Assembly (NCBI GenBank): GCA_016718035.1
Contig: JADKEK010000003.1
Location: 293,501-357,500 of the forward strand
DNA: 64,000 nucleotides
Origin: Bacteroidota bacterium
GTDB lineage: Bacteria; Bacteroidota; Bacteroidia; Chitinophagales; BACL12
Direction: 5' to 3'
The translations under genes and the position numbers were made by a program. The notes under the pieces are model-generated. The model saw nothing but the letters and a program-made list of their open reading frames with translations, was not told the origin of the DNA and did not search any database. How positions within the stretch are numbered: the first letter of the stretch is position 1; each line of letters begins with the position of its first letter. This document shows, piece after piece, positions 1 through 8,401 of this stretch.

Positions 1-747
1 CTTCGAGGCCACGTTTTTCTACTTCGATAGAATCTTTTACACGCAGAGTTCCGGCTGCCGAATTGCGCGGGTTCTGGAGGATTTGTAATCCTTCTTCTTC
101 CCGCTTTTCATTAATTTTTGCAAATGTTTTTTTATTAATTACCACCTCTCCTCTCAGCTCCACACGATAAATACCCAAAGCAGAAAATTTTGCACTCAGC
201 GGCACCGATTTCATGCGACGTGCATTATTGGTAATTTCATCCCCCTGAATACCATCACCTCTGGTTGCTGCACGAACTAATAAATCGTTTTCATAAATTA
301 TAGCTATAGAAGAACCATCAAATTTTGGTTCCACGCAATATTCAATTGCTGTTTTACCTGTTAATTCTTTTATCCTTGTATCGAAATCATTTAAATCGTT
401 TTCATCATAACTGTTTTCCAAACTCAACATTGGAATTGAATGTGAAACAGTAGGAAAATCGCTTGTTAATGTACGTGCAACTCTTTCTGTCGGTGAATCA
501 GGAGTAAGCAATTCGGAAATGTAGTTTGCAACGATTTCAGTTTTTGAAATAACTGGTCGTAATCGTAATCTTTTATTGTTGGTTGCGCCTCAACGTAATA
601 TTTCCAGTCGTGGAAATTAATTACTTGTTTTAATTCATCAATAACATCACGCGCAGCATCAGATGTATAGTTTAAATCTGCGACTGTATTTATAAGTGTT
701 GCCGTAAGTTGTTGTAATTCCTGTTGATTTTCTGCACTGTATTTCAT
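1..747 (-). CDS. ligA: NAD-dependent DNA ligase LigA, N-terminal part, frameshifted
   Basis: LigA seals nicks in duplex DNA using NAD+ and is essential in replication and repair. About 248 N-terminal residues lie in the window; the rest is beyond base 1. The NAD-binding Ia-type region (YYVEAQPTIKDYDYDQLF) is followed by the adenylation domain with the nucleotidyl-lysine motif EPKFDGSS and, near the edge, NPRNSAAGTLR. The protein is not in one frame: the start frame runs from 747 to about 514 and ends in unrelated residues, while another frame continues as ELLTPDSPTERV and stays open to base 1. Restoring one G (CCGAA to CCGGAA, plus-strand 513-516) joins the two parts. Both halves are well conserved, so an assembly error or very recent mutation fits better than an old pseudogene. 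It is last in a minus-strand series after pyk and the pterin dehydratase. Confidence 0.9.
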
Positions 748-821
748 ATCCCTAATTAATTATTGCAAATTAAAGAGATTATTTCCAAAATAAATGACAC
801 ACCCGAAAAATTATTATTTAA

Positions 822-1055
822 TCACGACATAAGTTTATCAATTGCCGCTGCCAGTTTCCTGTCCTTTTCGGTAACTACATCCCCTGCATCATGCGTAGTT
901 AAATTGATGGTAACAGTATTATACACATTACTCCAGTTAGGATGATGGTCCTGTTTTTCTGCTAATAAAGCAACACGTGTCATAAATGCGAATGCATCTA
1001 TAAAATTGGCGAATTTAAATGTTTTTGAGAGGGTGTTATTTTCTTCTTTCCACAT
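822..1055 (-). CDS. 4a-hydroxytetrahydrobiopterin dehydratase (PCD)
   Basis: This is a pterin-4a-carbinolamine dehydratase of 77 residues, which recycles the 4a-hydroxy-tetrahydropterin made by aromatic amino acid hydroxylases. The family signature is plain: AEKQDHHPNWSNVYN, followed by the C-terminal helix DVVTEKDRKLAAAID. The open frame extends upstream to 1151, but that part (KLPFLPSSRQKK) comes from a purine-rich stretch and matches nothing in the family, so the start is placed at the ATG giving MWKEENNTL. It lies between pyk and ligA on the same strand. No hydroxylase is nearby, so the partner enzyme is not shown by context. Confidence 0.88.
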   Translation of the reverse strand: MWKEENNTLSKTFKFANFIDAFAFMTRVALLAEKQDHHPNWSNVYNTVTINLTTHDAGDVVTEKDRKLAAAIDKLMS

Positions 1056-1130
1056 ATATTTAGTATAAGATACTAAGATACGTTTTTTTTGCCGGGAAGA
1101 CGGGAGGAAGGGAAGTTTCGGGGAGGGAAG

Positions 1131-1161
1131 ATATTGAAGTGTGATTGCCACACTTCAATAT
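1131..1161 (-). terminator. Perfect 13-bp hairpin downstream of pyk
   Basis: ATATTGAAGTGTG (1131-1143) and CACACTTCAATAT (1149-1161) form a perfect 13-bp stem with a five-base loop, 22 bases past the pyk stop codon. No T-run follows on the minus strand; a pyrimidine tract follows instead. It may be a pyk 3'-end processing or stabilising hairpin rather than a textbook intrinsic terminator. Confidence 0.6.
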
Positions 1162-1182
1162 GTAGTGTCTTATTAAATAAAT

Positions 1183-2610
1183 TTATTGGATTACACTTAT
1201 TTTTAACGTGTTGGTTCTTGCCATTTCTTTTACAGGCATGGTGCCCAAGTTGATAACTACATCATCTTTTTTCAAATATCCAATATGCGCAAGATGTTGT
1301 TGTACTTCTTTAAATGTATTATTTGTTCCACGCATGCCGTCGTAATAAAATGCTTCAACGCCCCATAATAAATTGAGAATATTTACCACTTCTTCATTAT
1401 TGGTAAATACATAAATTTTCGCTTTCGGTCTGCAGCTTGATACCATAAATGCAGTGTATCCTGTTTTTGTCATACCCATAATTGCCGCAGCATGCACTTC
1501 ATCGGCTATATTGCAAGCATTAAAACAAATGGCATCACTCAAATACGTTTTAGAATGTTTGTCCGGCTGATGGCGGCGATTATATACAATTTCGTTTTTT
1601 TCAGCTTGCTCAATAATACGCACCATGGTTGCAATTACTTTTTCAGGATATTTTCCCGCAGCTGTTTCAGCACTTAACATAACTGCATCAGCACCATCGA
1701 GTACGGCATTGGCAACATCGGTAACTTCTGCTCTGGTTGGATGGGCATTTTCAATCATACTTTCCATCATTTGTGTAGCAATAATTACAGGCGTTGTTTT
1801 TTCAAGGCAACGGCGACATAAATCTTTTTGGGTAAAAGGTACCAATTCAACCGGCATCTCCACGCCTAAATCACCTCTGGCTACCATAATGGCATCGGTA
1901 GCATCAATTATTTCATCGATATTTTTTAAGGCTTCGGGTTTTTCAATTTTGGCAATTACTTTAGAGTGTTTACCGTGGTGGCGGATAATATTTTTTAAAT
2001 GAATAATATCATCTGCTTTGCGCACAAAAGAAAGTGCAATCCAATTGGCACCATGTTCTAATGCAAACAATAAATCGGCATGATCTTTTTCTGTGAGCGA
2101 AGGAATAGAAACCTGAGTATCAGGTAAATTCACTCCTTTTTTTGAAGATATTGGTCCACCAAAAACCACTTTCGTAATTACATGGTTCTTTTGATTTGTT
2201 TCCAAAACCTTGAGTTCAATTTTTCCATCATCAATCAAAATAGTTTCACCCGGACGCACATCGCTTGGAAAATTAGGATAGGTGATATAGGCAATTTTAT
2301 TATTGCCTATCATTGGCGAAGTAGTAAATTCAAATGTGTCACCTTCTTTTAAAACAGTTAGCGGCAACACCTCCCCCAATCGAATTTTTGGTCCTTGTAA
2401 GTCGGCCAAAATACTCACATGCGTGTTGAGCTCTTTATTCGCTCTTTTGATGAGCTCTATAGTATGTTTATGAATTTCGTGACTGCCATGCGAAAAATTT
2501 AATCTGAAAACATCAACTCCCGTGTTTATCAGCCTTACTATCATGTCAAAATTATTGCTGGCTGGCCCTAAGGTTGCAATAATTTTGGTTTTGTTTCCTC
2601 CTCGTTTCAT
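1183..2610 (-). CDS. pyk: Pyruvate kinase
   Basis: It converts phosphoenolpyruvate and ADP to pyruvate and ATP in the last step of glycolysis. Family marks in order are TKIIATLGPAS near the N-terminus, the NFSHG loop, the B-domain insert, the signature KVIAKIEKPEAL with the active-site lysine, then VARGDLGVEMP and the C-terminal allosteric domain. The frame is open up to 2670, but those extra 20 residues overlap the preceding gene and are not family-like. The ATG at 2610 gives a usual 475 residues and leaves 25 bases after the IPExxxVDY gene. The pair with IPExxxVDY, next to acpP-fabF-rnc, is a common Bacteroidota arrangement. Confidence 0.96.
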   Translation of the reverse strand: MKRGGNKTKIIATLGPASNNFDMIVRLINTGVDVFRLNFSHGSHEIHKHTIELIKRANKELNTHVSILADLQGPKIRLGEVLPLTVLKEGDTFEFTTSPMIGNNKIAYITYPNFPSDVRPGETILIDDGKIELKVLETNQKNHVITKVVFGGPISSKKGVNLPDTQVSIPSLTEKDHADLLFALEHGANWIALSFVRKADDIIHLKNIIRHHGKHSKVIAKIEKPEALKNIDEIIDATDAIMVARGDLGVEMPVELVPFTQKDLCRRCLEKTTPVIIATQMMESMIENAHPTRAEVTDVANAVLDGADAVMLSAETAAGKYPEKVIATMVRIIEQAEKNEIVYNRRHQPDKHSKTYLSDAICFNACNIADEVHAAAIMGMTKTGYTAFMVSSCRPKAKIYVFTNNEEVVNILNLLWGVEAFYYDGMRGTNNTFKEVQQHLAHIGYLKKDDVVINLGTMPVKEMARTNTLKISVIQ

Positions 2611-2635
2611 TTTTTTTGAATATCCTGTTGTTTGG

Positions 2636-3085
2636 TTATACCTGATTCTTTTTTTTGAATGTATCCTCAAAGATGAGGTTGTTTTTCGACTTTAAAGTAG
2701 TCACATCAATAATGGCTACAGCCAAAATTTGTTCAATCCTGCGAATTTTTTTTACAATTTCATTTTTTCTTGGGCGATAATATTCCCCTTTTATCAACAG
2801 GAGGTAGTCTAGCTCCTTTAACTCGGGAATAAGGTTATTGGCCCCCTGTTTGTTTTGAACCAAATGAAAAACCGACTTAGTGAGTTCTTCTACAAAATCG
2901 AAACGTCCATAGGCGGTTTGCACCCTGTTTACGGGGTCTGCGACGACTAAATCGTCAATTTTAGCCAGTTGTTTATAGAGTATATTATTAATAAACCAAG
3001 CCATACGATAGTCCTGAAGGGGGGTAGCTATCCCTATAAGAATAAAGTTAAATTCGGGGTCAATTTTGATTTTTTGCCTGGCCAA
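2636..3085 (-). CDS. IPExxxVDY family protein (function unknown)
   Basis: This is a small protein of a Bacteroidota-specific family named after a motif seen here as LIPELKELDY. The N-terminal half has the family pattern FILIGIATPLQDYRMAWFINN. Its function is not known; the family usually sits beside pyk or the acpP-fabF-rnc cluster, as here. No ATG is usable: the first in-frame ATG is about 28 residues in and would remove conserved sequence. TTG codons occur at 3121 and 3085. The first lies upstream of the predicted transcription start (-7 box 3106-3113), so TTG at 3085, giving MARQKIKIDPEF, is preferred; 149 residues. Confidence 0.82.
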   Translation of the reverse strand: MARQKIKIDPEFNFILIGIATPLQDYRMAWFINNILYKQLAKIDDLVVADPVNRVQTAYGRFDFVEELTKSVFHLVQNKQGANNLIPELKELDYLLLIKGEYYRPRKNEIVKKIRRIEQILAVAIIDVTTLKSKNNLIFEDTFKKKNQV

Positions 3086-3105
3086 AGTGAAAAAAAATGA
3101 TGCCT

Positions 3106-3113
3106 CAAAGGTA
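3106..3113 (-). promoter_or_regulatory. Bacteroidota -7 box for IPExxxVDY-pyk
   Basis: The minus strand reads TACCTTTG here, a full match to TAnnTTTG, about 21 bases before the chosen TTG start. No clear -33 TTTG lies upstream. It is divergent from the acpP promoter, and both fit in under 70 bases. Confidence 0.5.
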
Positions 3114-3140
3114 AGATACAACTATTATATCTCTGCACAC

Positions 3141-3172
3141 TTGCACAATCCATATACATTCCATTATCTTTG
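3141..3172 (+). promoter_or_regulatory. Bacteroidota promoter for acpP-fabF-rnc
   Basis: A TTG-containing -33 element at 3141-3143 and a full -7 match TATCTTTG at 3165-3172 are separated by about 20 bases, as in the primary sigma consensus of this phylum. Transcription would start near 3177-3180, giving a leader of about 50 bases. Confidence 0.72.
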
Positions 3173-3193
3173 CACTTTATTTTCAAACAATTC

Positions 3194-3210
3194 CTCCCCT
3201 CTAGGGGGAG
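3194..3210 (+). promoter_or_regulatory. GC-rich hairpin in the acpP leader
   Basis: CTCCCC (3194-3199) and GGGGAG (3205-3210) pair around TCTAG, inside the predicted acpP 5' leader and 17 bases before its ATG. It resembles the CCCC-N4-GGGG hairpins of the 50-bp array at 23.9 kb. It could affect acpP translation or simply be a dispersed palindrome; nothing here decides. Confidence 0.45.
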
Positions 3211-3227
3211 TATTAAAACCTAAAACA

Positions 3228-3464
3228 ATGTCAGAAATTGCAGAAAAAGTAAAAAAGATCATTATCGACAAGCTTGGTGTTGACGAGAGCGAAGTAGTTC
3301 CGGAAGCCAGCTTTACCAATGATTTAGGCGCTGATTCATTAGACACAGTAGAGTTAATTATGGAATTTGAAAAAGAATTCAATATCTCTATTCCTGATGA
3401 ACAGGCTGAAGGCATTACCACAGTTGGTGACGCTATTGCTTACCTCGAAGAACACGTTAAGTAA
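3228..3464 (+). CDS. acpP: Acyl carrier protein
   Basis: ACP carries growing acyl chains on a 4'-phosphopantetheine arm during fatty-acid synthesis in the cytoplasm. It is 78 residues, the usual length, and very acidic. The attachment site is Ser37 in GADSLDTVEL. It begins at an ATG 48 bases after a recognisable promoter and is followed after 14 bases by fabF, whose product uses acyl-ACP as substrate, so co-transcription is near certain. Confidence 0.97.
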   Translation: MSEIAEKVKKIIIDKLGVDESEVVPEASFTNDLGADSLDTVELIMEFEKEFNISIPDEQAEGITTVGDAIAYLEEHVK

Positions 3465-3478
3465 TTCTTATCCTTCTT

Positions 3479-4732
3479 ATGGCATCAAGAAGAGTTGTAG
3501 TAACCGGTTTAGGGGCATTGACCCCCCTGGGCAACTCTGTACCAGAGTATTGGGAGGGGTTGGTAGCCGGCAAGAGCGGTGCTGATTTCATCACACGTTT
3601 TGACGCTACCAACTTCAAAACCCGCTTTGCATGCGAGGTGAAAAACTTCGATCCTACAAGCGTTATCGAGAAAAAAGAGGTACGCCGTATGGATCCGTTT
3701 CTTCATTATGCTATTGCAGCAGTTGAAGAAGCCGTGCAAGATGCAGGTATTAAGTCTGAGGAAGTTAATGTTGACCGTGTTGGTGTTATCTGGGCCAGTG
3801 GTATTGGTGGTATAAAAACCTTTGAAGAAGAGGTCTTTGCCTTTGCCAAGGGTGATGGAACGCCACGTTTCAACCCATTTTTCATTCCTAAGATGATTAG
3901 CGACATTGCTGCCGGTATGATTTCCATCAGATATGGTTTCAGAGGTGTAAATTTCGCTACAGTATCTGCCTGTGCATCATCAACACACTCAATAATTATT
4001 GCTGCGGACTGTATTCGTATGGGTCGCGCTGATATTATTATTTCCGGTGGTTCAGAAGCTTCGGTTACTGCTCCGGGAGTTGGTGGTTTTAACGCCATGA
4101 AAGCCTTAAGTGAACGCAACGATTCGCCACAAACCGCATCTCGTCCTTTTGATTTGGACCGCGATGGTTTTGTTCTTGGTGAAGGCGCCGGTGCACTTAT
4201 TTTGGAAGAATACGAACACGCAGTAAAACGCGGTGCTAAAATTTATGCTGAATATATGGGCGGAGGTATGAGTGCCGATGCTTATCATATGACAGCGCCA
4301 CATCCTGACGGCCTTGGTGCTCAGTTGGTTATGAAAGACGCTTTGAGAGATGCCAATATGCAACTTGAAGAACTCGAATATATCAATGTTCACGGCACTT
4401 CTACCCCTATTGGCGACCCTCAGGAAATAAAGGCAATTCAAACTGTTTTTGGTGAGCATGCCTATAAAATGAATATCAGCTCAACAAAATCAATGACAGG
4501 TCACTTATTAGGTGCAGCAGGCGCTATTGAGGCTATTGCCAGCGTGCTTGCTTTAAATAATGGTATTATTCCTCCTACCATTAACCACTTCACCGATGAC
4601 CCTGTTTTCGATACCAGACTTAACTTAACATTCAATAAAGCACAATATCGTGAATTGAACGCTGTCCTTAGCAATACCTTCGGATTTGGCGGACATAATG
4701 CTTCTGTTATCTTTAAAAAGTTGAGTAGTTAA
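3479..4732 (+). CDS. fabF: Beta-ketoacyl-ACP synthase II
   Basis: FabF condenses malonyl-ACP with acyl-ACP to lengthen the chain. The 417-residue protein has the complete catalytic triad: Cys165 (VSACASSTHS), His305 (NVHGTSTPIGD) and His342 (TGHLLGAAGAIEA). It opens with the thiolase-fold strand RRVVVTGLGALTPLG. It starts 14 bases after acpP and is followed by rnc after 40 bases. Confidence 0.97.
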   Translation: MASRRVVVTGLGALTPLGNSVPEYWEGLVAGKSGADFITRFDATNFKTRFACEVKNFDPTSVIEKKEVRRMDPFLHYAIAAVEEAVQDAGIKSEEVNVDRVGVIWASGIGGIKTFEEEVFAFAKGDGTPRFNPFFIPKMISDIAAGMISIRYGFRGVNFATVSACASSTHSIIIAADCIRMGRADIIISGGSEASVTAPGVGGFNAMKALSERNDSPQTASRPFDLDRDGFVLGEGAGALILEEYEHAVKRGAKIYAEYMGGGMSADAYHMTAPHPDGLGAQLVMKDALRDANMQLEELEYINVHGTSTPIGDPQEIKAIQTVFGEHAYKMNISSTKSMTGHLLGAAGAIEAIASVLALNNGIIPPTINHFTDDPVFDTRLNLTFNKAQYRELNAVLSNTFGFGGHNASVIFKKLSS

Positions 4733-4772
4733 TTGCTTGCTGTCGGAAATTCGCAAATTTTATAATTGTAAT

Positions 4773-5462
4773 ATGGGACCTGAAAAGGTCTTTTGCCGTA
4801 AACTACGCAGTATTACCGGCCTGGCTCCCATTAATTATAATGTCTACAAACTGGCTTTTCAGCATAGTTCCATCCACAATTCCGTGCATACCAATAACGA
4901 ACGCCTCGAATTATTAGGTGATGCCGTTATTGATTTGGTGATTGCAGACTTCCTTTTTAAAAAATATCCGTACAAAACAGAAGGTTTCCTTACCGAAATG
5001 CGCAGTAAAATTGTCAGTCGCGAACAATTAAACCGCGTTGCACTTAAAATCGGTCTTGGAGAAATGATGCAAATCCGCAAAGGCGGCACCGACCTTACCA
5101 AAAGTAATGTATTGGGTAACGCACTTGAAGCATTGGTTGGAGCCATTTATGTGGATGCAGGTTATACCCAGGCCAGCAGGTTTTTTATGCATAAAATTTT
5201 AATCCCTCACTACGAAATTGCCGAGTTAGAAAGTGTAGTGGTAAATTTCAAAAGTAAAATTATTGAGTGGGCTCAAAAAAATGGACGCGATATCAAATTC
5301 GATTTGATTGAGGAACATGAACTAAAGGGCAAACGTATGTATAAAATGGGATTGTTTTTAGATACCGAACTTATTGCAGAAGATATCGACTACAGTAAAA
5401 AACGCGCCGAGCAAAAAGCCAGTGAAATTGGTTGCAAAAAACTTGGCATCCACGAAGTATAA
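4773..5462 (+). CDS. rnc: Ribonuclease III
   Basis: RNase III cuts double-stranded RNA in rRNA and mRNA maturation. The 229-residue protein has the catalytic domain with NERLELLGDAV (Glu46, Asp50) and LGNALEALVGAIY, then a double-stranded-RNA-binding domain from about residue 155 (NFKSKIIEWAQKNGR to KKRAEQKASEIG). At the second metal site the usual Asp of the D-x-x-E pair is Asn116, with Glu119 kept. The frame opens at a TTG at 4737, but the ATG at 4773 fits the family start better. The acpP-fabF-rnc order is conserved in Bacteroidota. Confidence 0.93.
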   Translation: MGPEKVFCRKLRSITGLAPINYNVYKLAFQHSSIHNSVHTNNERLELLGDAVIDLVIADFLFKKYPYKTEGFLTEMRSKIVSREQLNRVALKIGLGEMMQIRKGGTDLTKSNVLGNALEALVGAIYVDAGYTQASRFFMHKILIPHYEIAELESVVVNFKSKIIEWAQKNGRDIKFDLIEEHELKGKRMYKMGLFLDTELIAEDIDYSKKRAEQKASEIGCKKLGIHEV

Positions 5463-5484
5463 TTTTTAGCTATCTAACAACATC

Positions 5485-5523
5485 CTAAAAAATAAAAAAC
5501 CTCCCGCGAAAAGTAACGGGAGG
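5485..5523 (-). terminator. Intrinsic terminator after tonB
   Basis: On the minus strand CCTCCCG pairs with CGGGAGG (5500-5506 with 5517-5523) and is followed by TTTTTTATTTTTT. This is a strong intrinsic terminator for the exbD-tonB transcript. Without a T-run on the plus side it is weak for rnc. Confidence 0.85.
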
Positions 5524-5551
5524 AGAACCTGATTTGTTAACTCAATTGTAC

Positions 5552-6346
5552 TTAATCATTTTCTAATTCGAATTTTATTGGAACAGTAATTTTCACTCTT
5601 ACTGTTTTTCCGTTTTGTTTTCCGGGATTCCATTTTTGCATTTTGGCAACAGCCTCCATTGCTTCCTCATCACATCCATCGCCAATTCCGCGCACTAAGC
5701 CGATATCGGAAACAGAACCATCGGTATTTACCACAAAACTTACATAAACTGTTCCTTCAGTTCCTATGCGCATTGCCTGCGATGGGTAACGAATTTGTTT
5801 TTGAATATCGCGTTGCATGGATACAAATCCACCATTGTATTCGGGCATTTGTTCGGCAATAGTTATAGGTTCCTGACGGGTTACTACAGGCTCTGTAACA
5901 ATAGGTTCTTTAATTATTGGCACCTCAACTATAGGTCCTTCAACAGTTTTGTTGCTGATAACTTTGCCTTTTAAGTCTTCAATAGCAATTACCTCTTCAG
6001 TAACTTCTAAATCTTCTCTGACAATCATTTCGGTAAAAGCTACGGAGGCTTGTTGTATTACTTCCTGCACAATAGGTTGTGGTGGCTCAATTTTCGGTAA
6101 CTCAGGTATATCAGGCAAATCGGATACAGTGGTGACAATTATTGTAGGCTCATCAATCGCTTCCATTTTTTTGTTGTTTAAACTAAATGCAGTGAAAACT
6201 GATGTACTGAGAATACCGATAAACAATGCAATTTTCAAGTGTTTATCAGAACTCCTGCGCAATTCATAAGCGCCATAAGATTGGTTGCGGTTTTCGAAAA
6301 CCATATCATCGATACTGGCATCCGAATAGTTTTTTAAATTGTTCAT
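5552..6346 (-). CDS. TonB family energy transducer
   Basis: This is a TonB-like protein that would carry inner-membrane proton energy to outer-membrane receptors. It starts with the Bacteroidota-typical cytoplasmic segment MVFENRNQSYGAYELRR, then one membrane helix near residues 37-56, a long Pro/Glu/Val-rich periplasmic spacer (about 65-165), and a C-terminal TonB domain from about 170 with YPSQAMRIGTEGTVYVSFVV and GDGCDEEAMEAV. It follows exbD by 54 bases and ends in a strong terminator. No exbB is present, so the motor subunit must be encoded elsewhere. Confidence 0.9.
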   Translation of the reverse strand: MNNLKNYSDASIDDMVFENRNQSYGAYELRRSSDKHLKIALFIGILSTSVFTAFSLNNKKMEAIDEPTIIVTTVSDLPDIPELPKIEPPQPIVQEVIQQASVAFTEMIVREDLEVTEEVIAIEDLKGKVISNKTVEGPIVEVPIIKEPIVTEPVVTRQEPITIAEQMPEYNGGFVSMQRDIQKQIRYPSQAMRIGTEGTVYVSFVVNTDGSVSDIGLVRGIGDGCDEEAMEAVAKMQKWNPGKQNGKTVRVKITVPIKFELEND

Positions 6347-6400
6347 AGCAGTGAATTTTAGATTGTGATGAAAGGGTACTCATTTTTCCATAAGCACTGC

Positions 6401-6928
6401 TTAATTATTTTTTGTAAAAATGTTTAATTGTTCTTTTTCGGCTTCGGTGATATCCTGAATGGCATAGGTAGGCACATTGGTAATTTCCATTTCATCTAAC
6501 AGATTAATCATATCATTGTAATCAGCACCGTCGGTGAGTTTGATAATACAAATCAACCCTTTATCAGGATCAGCTGCACTTTGCTGCTGAATACGTTCGT
6601 ATAACAATTGACGCAATCCGGCATTGGAGTAATTGCTTTTCGATAAGTTTTGCATATCCTCTCCATTATAATAGTAGAGTTGATTATTGGCATCTGCAAT
6701 AAGCGTAATAGTTCTGGAGTGGGCAATTGGTATAGGCTCACCGGTATTTTCCGGCATTTTTAATTCCATCGACATATTTTCCTGCAATACAGTTGTTAGC
6801 ATGAAAAATGATATCAGCAGAAATGCCAAATCAACCATTGGTGTTAAATCAATAAATAATGATTTACGGGAAGTGCGGCTATTGTGTTTGCCAACAGCGG
6901 CAGAACGGGTGTTTTCTACTTGTGCCAT
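6401..6928 (-). CDS. ExbD/TolR family biopolymer transport protein
   Basis: ExbD works with ExbB to harness the proton gradient for TonB. The single N-terminal membrane helix follows DLTPMVDLAFLLISFFML, whose Asp is the proton-coupling residue of the family. A periplasmic domain of about 120 residues follows. The frame extends to 6973, but the ATG at 6928 (MAQVENTRSA) gives the usual short N-terminus; 175 residues. It lies directly before the tonB gene. Confidence 0.9.
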   Translation of the reverse strand: MAQVENTRSAAVGKHNSRTSRKSLFIDLTPMVDLAFLLISFFMLTTVLQENMSMELKMPENTGEPIPIAHSRTITLIADANNQLYYYNGEDMQNLSKSNYSNAGLRQLLYERIQQQSAADPDKGLICIIKLTDGADYNDMINLLDEMEITNVPTYAIQDITEAEKEQLNIFTKNN

Positions 6929-7092
6929 AACAATATGTTTTACTGTTATGATGTTGTATACGCACAATTCCATAAAGGGTTTTACAATTGCACTGAAAAT
7001 GAGAATACCATGACATTGCGATTAATTACATCGCGACAGCACCTTTATAAAAAACACATTAAATAATTGGGTTTGATTAAACCATCAACCAC

Positions 7093-8391
7093 CTATTTCT
7101 TATCCTCTTTTTCGTCTTTCTCTTCTTCCACTTTTACCATATCACCATCTTTTAATACATTGGTAATGGTATTGTATGGTCCGGAAATAACTTTTTCTCC
7201 TTCGGTTAATCCTGTTTTGATTTGAATAAAATTATCATCCTGCAGTCCTGATGTTACAATAACTTCTTTTGCCTTTTCACCATCAAGCACATACACAATT
7301 TCATTTATTTTTTTATCCTTATTAGTATCGGTAGTATCCTCTCTTGTGGTAATTGCCTGAATTGGTATAGATAATATATTACGTTGCACATCAGTTTTAA
7401 TTTCAACCGTTGCGCTCATACCCGGATAAAAAGGATATTTGCCATTTGATTCTTTCATTAAATCAGCATAAGATTCCGGCAATAAATAAATTTTTACTTT
7501 AAAATTAGTTGCCTGGTCAGACACTGCACTTAATACACTTCCGCTTCCTGCAGAATTGGCAATTTGAAAAACAACGCCTTTGAATTTTCTGTTTAAATAA
7601 GCATCCACTTCAATATTAGCAGTATCACCAACATCGATACGCAAAACATCGTTTTCACTTACATCAACCTGAATTTCCATTTGTGTAAGATCTGCAATAC
7701 TCATTAACTGATCACCGGTCATTTGAATAGTACCTAACACTTTTTCACCTTTCTTTTTATTTAAACCAACAACGGTTCCTGCTGCAGGCGCATAAATAGA
7801 TGTGCGTTTGTAATTATTGCGCATTTCACGTAACATGGCTTCACTGCTTTTAACAGTAAATTCCATTGCCGTTACACTTTCCTGTGCAATTTCATATTCT
7901 GCTTTTGAAGTTTCATAAGCCAATTGTGATTGCTCATAATCCATTTGAGCAATTACTTTGTCTTTTAATAATTGCGCACTTCTGTCGAATGCAATTTTAG
8001 CATTATCAAATTGTAATTTCGATTGTAAAACACGCGCTCTTGCAGTTGCCAATTGAGCTTTTGTATTATCGAGACCTGCCTGTGCCTGTTCAACCTGACT
8101 TTCATATAAATCGGGATTGATACGCATAAGTAAGTCGCCTTCTTTCACTTTATCACCTTCTTTAACAGGCAAGTCAACTATTTCACCTGAAATTTCGGCA
8201 GAAATGCTCACCTGAGTTACAGGATAAATTTTTCCACTTGCGGTAACAGTTTCTACAATGGTTCTTTTTTCAACTGCTTCAGCATTGACAGTTATTTTAG
8301 CACCGCCATTAAACCATCCTTTATTTGAGCCGATTACCAGCACAACGATTAATACAGCGATTATAATTCCTAAAATTTTTAACGAGCGCAT
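7093..8391 (-). CDS. Efflux periplasmic adaptor (HlyD/MacA type)
   Basis: This is a membrane-fusion protein of 432 residues that bridges an inner-membrane pump and an outer-membrane channel. An N-terminal anchor helix (residues 5-21) is followed by a biotinyl-lipoyl-like half (VEKRTIVETVTASGKIYPV, GEIVDLPVKEGDKVKEGDLL), an alpha-helical hairpin rich in Ala/Gln/Lys (about 95-190), the second lipoyl half (YAPAAGTVVGLNKKKGEKV), and beta-barrel and membrane-proximal domains ending in a charged Lys/Glu tail. It is 10 bases after the TolC-like gene. No ABC or RND pump gene follows, which is unusual. Confidence 0.9.
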   Translation of the reverse strand: MRSLKILGIIIAVLIVVLVIGSNKGWFNGGAKITVNAEAVEKRTIVETVTASGKIYPVTQVSISAEISGEIVDLPVKEGDKVKEGDLLMRINPDLYESQVEQAQAGLDNTKAQLATARARVLQSKLQFDNAKIAFDRSAQLLKDKVIAQMDYEQSQLAYETSKAEYEIAQESVTAMEFTVKSSEAMLREMRNNYKRTSIYAPAAGTVVGLNKKKGEKVLGTIQMTGDQLMSIADLTQMEIQVDVSENDVLRIDVGDTANIEVDAYLNRKFKGVVFQIANSAGSGSVLSAVSDQATNFKVKIYLLPESYADLMKESNGKYPFYPGMSATVEIKTDVQRNILSIPIQAITTREDTTDTNKDKKINEIVYVLDGEKAKEVIVTSGLQDDNFIQIKTGLTEGEKVISGPYNTITNVLKDGDMVKVEEEKDEKEDKK

Positions 8392-8401
8392 AATTGGTTG
8401 T

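Noticed and set aside
1056..1151. 32-residue N-terminal extension of the pterin dehydratase
   Set aside because: It is translated from a purine/pyrimidine tract and part of the pyk 3' hairpin, and matches nothing in the family.
4737..4772. Longer rnc starting at TTG 4737
   Set aside because: The extra 12 residues are not family-like, and an ATG at 4773 gives a normal RNase III N-terminus.
4859..5146. Minus-strand ORFs under rnc, fabF, nuoF and other genes
   Set aside because: They lie wholly within genes with clear family motifs on the other strand and have no motif of their own.
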